A DNA stretch of 9,930 bases from an uncultured Pleurocapsa sp. GTDB lineage: Bacteria; Cyanobacteriota; Cyanobacteriia; Cyanobacteriales; Xenococcaceae. The notes under the pieces are model-generated. The model searched no databases and was not told the DNA's origin. It saw only the letters and a program-made list of their open reading frames with translations. The DNA lies in assembly GCA_937884735.1 (NCBI GenBank), contig CAKZYI010000838.1:1-9930 (forward strand), read 5' to 3'. Every line of letters starts with the position of its first letter. Positions within the stretch are counted from its first letter, which is position 1. The position numbers were made by a program, and so were the translations under genes. Shown here piece by piece: positions 7,356 to 9,930 of this stretch.

Positions 7356-7523
7356 TTAGGCATCTTTTAACAGATGTTTAACTAGATTATCTTTTACCAT
7401 CATTTGGCGAAACATTTCCAATAAATACTCTTGAGCCTGCTCTTTATTTAAATTTTGTACCTGCTCTTGGAGCACTTTGAGTTTGAACTGTTGCTCAATA
7501 CTTAACTGCGCTGAAAAATCCAT
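7356..7523 (-). CDS. nblA: Phycobilisome degradation protein NblA
   Basis: A 55-residue helical protein, short enough to be missed by length filters. NblA tags phycobilisomes for proteolysis during nitrogen or sulfur starvation by binding phycobiliprotein subunits and presenting them to a Clp-type protease. Family features are LSIEQQFKLKVLQEQV (7-22), NKEQAQEYLLEMFRQMMV (26-43) and the C-terminal HLLK (50-53). L51 and K53 fall where C-terminal Leu and Lys residues are reported to matter for phycobilisome binding. The length is within the usual 50-65 residues. A strong Shine-Dalgarno, AAGGAG at 7532-7537 with 8 bases before the ATG, fixes the start. The gene is divergent from the bilin lyase gene at 7808. 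No clear NtcA site was recognised upstream. Confidence 0.92.
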   Translation of the reverse strand: MDFSAQLSIEQQFKLKVLQEQVQNLNKEQAQEYLLEMFRQMMVKDNLVKHLLKDA

Positions 7524-7807
7524 TAATTTGACTCCTTAATTTTGGCTTACTTAACAAAAAACAATTCCTTCTGTATATGGTTGGATTTGAACTAAATCTA
7601 GCATTCGATCTATATGTTGTCTACAATGTCAAGTAATAATTAATTAAAGCAACAAAAAGTTATAAAATACTTATAGTAAACAAGTAATTTTGGTGTATTT
7701 TGATGCGGAAAAAATTTTAAAATCGACTAGATAGGGAAAAGAAACAAAAGCCTGGTAATTCTCGATATATTAATTTATATCAGTCATAAAAAAAGATTAT
7801 AAAACCC
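7524..7807. promoter_or_regulatory. Shared divergent upstream region of nblA and the bilin lyase gene
   Basis: These 284 AT-rich bases must hold the promoters for both leftward nblA and the rightward lyase gene. On the minus strand a TTGACA lies at about 7626-7631, but the nearest -10-like hexamer (TATAGA) is only 12 bases away, so I do not assign a promoter. No full GTA-N8-TAC (NtcA) site was recognised by eye. Called by position, not by motif. Confidence 0.45.
7532..7537 (-). promoter_or_regulatory. Shine-Dalgarno of nblA
   Basis: AAGGAG on the minus strand, 8 bases before the ATG at 7523. It is one of only two strong Shine-Dalgarno sequences noticed in the window and supports nblA being translated. 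Confidence 0.8.
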
Positions 7808-8404
7808 ATGAATTCAATCAAAGATGCCAAAGAATTTTTTCAACAAAGTGCGGGAAGATGGCGATCGCAACGTACAACTCATCACTTACCATTTAGAAGA
7901 GCAGAGAGTGGCGGCTCAGATATAAATGTTGAGTTTCTTGATGCAGCCGATGAAAAGATAGCTGCAATTTGTGAAATGCACAGTGTAGATCCTGCAACAG
8001 CCATTGGTGGTGCATTTGTTAGTTGGGATGGCTCAATGGCATGGGACAAAGAAAACGAAGACCACAAAGGAACAACTGTGTTTGCTCTAATTCCTGACTT
8101 AGAGAATCCTAGAAAAGGAAAATTACTCAGAGAAAGAGGCTATGCAGAAATAGTCCCTGTAGCTGGAGAATACACCATGGACGAGGAAGATGGACTAGTT
8201 TTAATTACCGAATATGAAACCATGAGCATCATTGAACGTTTTTGGTTTGTCAATCCTGATTTACGTCTGCGTAGCAGTACGGTGAAAAGATTTGGTGGAT
8301 TTAATACAGCTACCTTCTGTGCCGAATCTCGCGTAAATAATGCTGATGAGACAGCAGGCATAGATTCTTCTCAAACAAATGCTTTTGCTATCTCAGTTTG
8401 GTAA
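7808..8404 (+). CDS. cpcS: CpcS/CpeS-family phycobiliprotein lyase
   Basis: A 198-residue member of the CpcS/CpeS/CpcU lyase family, lipocalin-like beta barrels that attach phycobilins to cysteine (Cys84-type) of phycobiliprotein subunits. Family marks are SAGRWRSQRTTHHL (14-27), FVSWDGSMAWD (70-80), GKLLRERGYAEIVPV (104-118), LITEYETMS (132-140), ERFWFVNPDLRLRSSTVKRF (143-162) and FCAESR (170-175). The length is typical; the last 20 or so residues are a variable tail. The family includes catalytic CpcS/CpeS forms and CpcU-like partner forms, and I cannot assign this copy securely; the ERFWF-NP-LRLRSSTVK version may be a separate branch from the classic lyase with LWFASPNLRMR. It is followed 178 bp later by a rod-core linker gene, so it probably serves phycobilisome assembly. 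No Shine-Dalgarno precedes the ATG; the conserved region begins at about residue 9, so the start is plausible. Confidence 0.88.
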   Translation: MNSIKDAKEFFQQSAGRWRSQRTTHHLPFRRAESGGSDINVEFLDAADEKIAAICEMHSVDPATAIGGAFVSWDGSMAWDKENEDHKGTTVFALIPDLENPRKGKLLRERGYAEIVPVAGEYTMDEEDGLVLITEYETMSIIERFWFVNPDLRLRSSTVKRFGGFNTATFCAESRVNNADETAGIDSSQTNAFAISVW

Positions 8405-8430
8405 GTAATTGCTGATTTCCTAGTAACTAG

Positions 8431-8458
8431 TCATTAGTCATTGGTCATTAATCATTGA
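8431..8458 (+). repeat. Heptanucleotide tandem repeat (STRR-like), four units
   Basis: Four tandem 7-base units, TCATTAG TCATTGG TCATTAA TCATTGA, lie in the spacer between the lyase and linker genes. Degenerate heptamer arrays of this kind (short tandemly repeated repetitive sequences) are common in intergenic DNA of many cyanobacteria. Confidence 0.75.
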
Positions 8459-8570
8459 GATAAAGAGAAATTAGTTAATAACTCTGTAATATTTTGTTAC
8501 TGTTGTTTATTCCGTCCCCCTATCTACCGTATGATTGGGACTAAGAATTTTAATAAAATGCACAATAGGC

Positions 8571-8575
8571 GGAGG
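8571..8575 (+). promoter_or_regulatory. Shine-Dalgarno that fixes the TTG start of cpcG
   Basis: GGAGG lies 7 bases before the TTG at 8583. This spacing is optimal and selects that TTG over the in-frame TTG at 8535, which has no Shine-Dalgarno. Confidence 0.85.
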
Positions 8576-8582
8576 TTTTGAC

Positions 8583-9341
8583 TTGTCTATTCCTTTATTA
8601 GGCTATAAGCCTAGTTCCCAGAATGTTCGTGTCTCAGGATACGATATTGGGGGAGATGACCAACCCAGAATTTACTCAGCAGAGAACCTACTTTCTTTGT
8701 CTGAAATGAACGACTTGATCGAAGCTGCGTATCGTCAAATCTTCTTTCATGCTTTTCGCGCCGATCGCGAAAGATTTTTAGAATCACAGTTGCGCAATGG
8801 TCAAATTACCGTTCGTGATTTCATTCGTGGGCTTTTGCTATCGGAAACTTTTTATAATAGTTTCTACTCCAAAAACAGCAATTACCGCTTTGTCGAACAA
8901 TGCATTCAAAGAGTCTTAGGACGAGACGTATATAACGAAAGAGAAAAGATTGCTTGGTCTATTAAAATAGCAACCAAAGGCATCGAAGGCTTCGTAGATG
9001 AGCTGCTTGATAGCGATGAGTACATGGAGAACTTTGGTTACGACATTGTACCCTACCAGCGTCGTCGAGTACTTGCTAGTCGCGACAGTGGCGAGCGTCC
9101 TTTTAACATTACTTCTCCTCGTTATGACGAGTACTATCGCTCCATCTTAGGCTTTCCTCAAATTATTTGGCAAAGCGAAGTTCGTCGTTATACTCCCCAA
9201 GAAGAAAAACCCAAAGCGGGAAGCCCTGCTTTGTATTTAGATATGGCTCGTAGTCTACCTACTAGAGGGAATGCTCCTAGTACAAGTTCTGCGACTAATA
9301 TCAACTATATGTCTAAAGTTCCCTATCGTAAGACCACTTAA
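8583..9341 (+). CDS. cpcG: Phycobilisome rod-core linker polypeptide CpcG
   Basis: A 252-residue linker that joins phycocyanin rods to the allophycocyanin core. I place the start at TTG 8583, not further upstream. GGAGG precedes it by 7 bases, and the resulting N-terminus, SIPLLGYKPSSQNVRVSGYD after the initiator, is the CpcG family N-terminus. An upstream TTG at 8535 would add 16 residues with no family match. The phycobilisome linker domain covers about residues 20-165: PRIYSAENLLS, the YRQIFFHAF region, LRNGQITVRDFIRGL, RFVEQCIQRVLGRDVYNERE, and ENFGYDIVPYQRRR. The C-terminal part (to YMSKVPYRKTT) includes the PRYDEYYR and PQIIWQSEVRR segments usual in CpcG. There is no hydrophobic C-terminal helix, so this is the core-attached type rather than the membrane-anchored CpcL type. 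It lies downstream of the CpcS-type lyase, away from any cpcBA operon in this window. Confidence 0.95.
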   Translation: MSIPLLGYKPSSQNVRVSGYDIGGDDQPRIYSAENLLSLSEMNDLIEAAYRQIFFHAFRADRERFLESQLRNGQITVRDFIRGLLLSETFYNSFYSKNSNYRFVEQCIQRVLGRDVYNEREKIAWSIKIATKGIEGFVDELLDSDEYMENFGYDIVPYQRRRVLASRDSGERPFNITSPRYDEYYRSILGFPQIIWQSEVRRYTPQEEKPKAGSPALYLDMARSLPTRGNAPSTSSATNINYMSKVPYRKTT

Positions 9342-9368
9342 ATACAGATATTAAATATTTATTTAAGT
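9336..9368 (+). terminator. AT-only inverted repeat spanning the cpcG stop, weak terminator candidate
   Basis: ACTTAAATA at 9336-9344 pairs perfectly with TATTTAAGT at 9360-9368 across a 15-base loop, and a second AT palindrome sits inside. The stem is almost all A-T and no T run follows, so termination would be weak. It may simply reflect base composition. Confidence 0.3.
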
Positions 9369-9423
9369 TAGTATAATAGGTAACTTATTAGAACAAACTA
9401 AAGAGGAATTTGAAGATTAAATC

Positions 9424-9930
9424 ATGATAGAAAAGTCACCCAAAACCGCTAGAGGTTCCGTGCAGTGCGAAAACACCAACATACACCTATTAAAGGCCAA
9501 CGATTTTGTTGCGGATATCATTCGTAAAGAAGTGGCCAAGACCAAAACCCTTTTGATCAATATAACCTCTTCTCCAGGCAGTGGTAAGACCACATTGATG
9601 CAAAAGACCGCCGAAAAGTTGAAAGATAAAATCAGTATGGCAGTAATGGTAGGTGATTTGGAAACCGAGCGTGATGCGGAACGCATTCGTGAGACGGGAA
9701 TCCACGCCCTTCAAATTGTTACAGGTGGCATTTGTCACTTGGAGGCGCAGATGGTGCACCAGGTTTTGGACAAGTTTGATTTGGAGAACCTGGACCTATT
9801 GTTTATCGAGAATGTCGGGAATTTGGTTTGCCCCGCTTCCTTCGACCTTGGAGAAGACTACCGTGTACCCTTATTGGCCGCGACAGAGGGAGATGACAAA
9901 CCGAAAAAGTACCCAAAAATGTTCTTGACC
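9424..9930 (+). CDS. hypB: HypB-type GTPase, Ni insertion for [NiFe]-hydrogenase (3' end outside window)
   Basis: The frame is open from ATG 9424 to the window end: 169 residues of a protein normally about 220-300 long. HypB is the GTPase that, with HypA, delivers nickel to the large subunit of [NiFe]-hydrogenase. Visible motifs are the P-loop SSPGSGKTT (49-57), GDLETERDAER (77-87), GGICHLEA (101-108) and the signature IENVGNLVCPASFDLGE (128-144), with TEGDDKPKKYP after it. C104, H105 and C136 correspond to the G-domain metal site of E. coli HypB. The N-terminus lacks both the CxxCGC-type high-affinity nickel motif and the His-rich stretch common in other HypB proteins. No good Shine-Dalgarno is present (AGAGGA is about 16 bases away). 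A TATAAT at 9372-9377 has no good -35. Codon use differs from its neighbours: TTG serves 11 of 19 leucines, AAG is as common as AAA, and GC is about 46% by hand count over 9481-9930. A related Ni-chaperone GTPase is possible, but the NLVCPASFDLGE motif is specific to HypB. Confidence 0.9.
   Translation, partial: MIEKSPKTARGSVQCENTNIHLLKANDFVADIIRKEVAKTKTLLINITSSPGSGKTTLMQKTAEKLKDKISMAVMVGDLETERDAERIRETGIHALQIVTGGICHLEAQMVHQVLDKFDLENLDLLFIENVGNLVCPASFDLGEDYRVPLLAATEGDDKPKKYPKMFLT

Noticed and set aside
7600..7640. TTGACA on the minus strand upstream of nblA as a promoter
   Set aside because: The only -10-like hexamer nearby is 12 bases away, too close for a standard sigma-70 promoter.
9417..9759. 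Two overlapping 89-codon minus-strand frames and a + strand frame at 9653-9928
   Set aside because: All are shadows of hypB, whose frame holds the P-loop and metal-site motifs.

Overview
The window reads as cyanobacterial chromosome. It carries phycobilisome genes (nblA, a CpcS-type bilin lyase and a cpcG rod-core linker), a cobA-hemD fusion, a PedR-type small LuxR regulator, and six perfect GCGATCGC (HIP1-type) octamers at about 1181, 2074, 2141, 5526, 6437 and 7861. Moderate-to-low GC, AT-rich intergenic DNA and the HIP1 density fit a unicellular or pleurocapsalean-like lineage; the sequence alone does not give me the genus.

Layout. 1-588 (-): 5' part of an RTX/hemolysin-type calcium-binding repeat protein that runs off the left edge. 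589-1083: AT-rich DNA with no gene. 1084-1423: decayed DNA holding a fragment of an IS4-like transposase N-terminus (+) next to a truncated metallophosphoesterase N-terminus (-). 1516-3024 (-): cobA-hemD. 3202-3984 (+): exported or membrane-tethered Mn-type superoxide dismutase, ending at a hairpin terminator shared with the convergent pyruvate kinase (4053-5810, -). 6065-6905 (-): a two-gene overlapping unit, pedR-like regulator followed by a TolB-like lipoprotein. 7356-7523 (-): nblA, only 55 codons, with its own Shine-Dalgarno and an intrinsic terminator about 140 bp downstream. 7808-8404 and 8583-9341 (+): bilin lyase and rod-core linker. 9424-9930 (+): 5' part of a hypB-type Ni/GTPase maturation gene running off the right edge.

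The central theme is the light-harvesting antenna and its redox control. NblA (antenna disassembly) is divergent from a lyase and a rod-core linker (antenna assembly) across a 284-bp intergenic region. A redox-responsive-type regulator lies just beyond nblA. Tetrapyrrole branching (CobA/HemD supplies heme, bilins, chlorophyll and siroheme/B12) and an extracytoplasmic MnSOD lie a few kb away.

The least expected feature is hypB. It has a different codon bias (TTG for 11 of 19 Leu codons), slightly higher GC, no N-terminal Cys motif or His-rich stretch, and no obvious connection to the phycobilisome genes. Transfer or an assembly junction should both be considered. I found no CRISPR array, tRNA or rRNA, and no clearly new multi-gene system. 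The antenna assembly/degradation divergon and the pedR-lipoprotein overlap are the most interesting arrangements.
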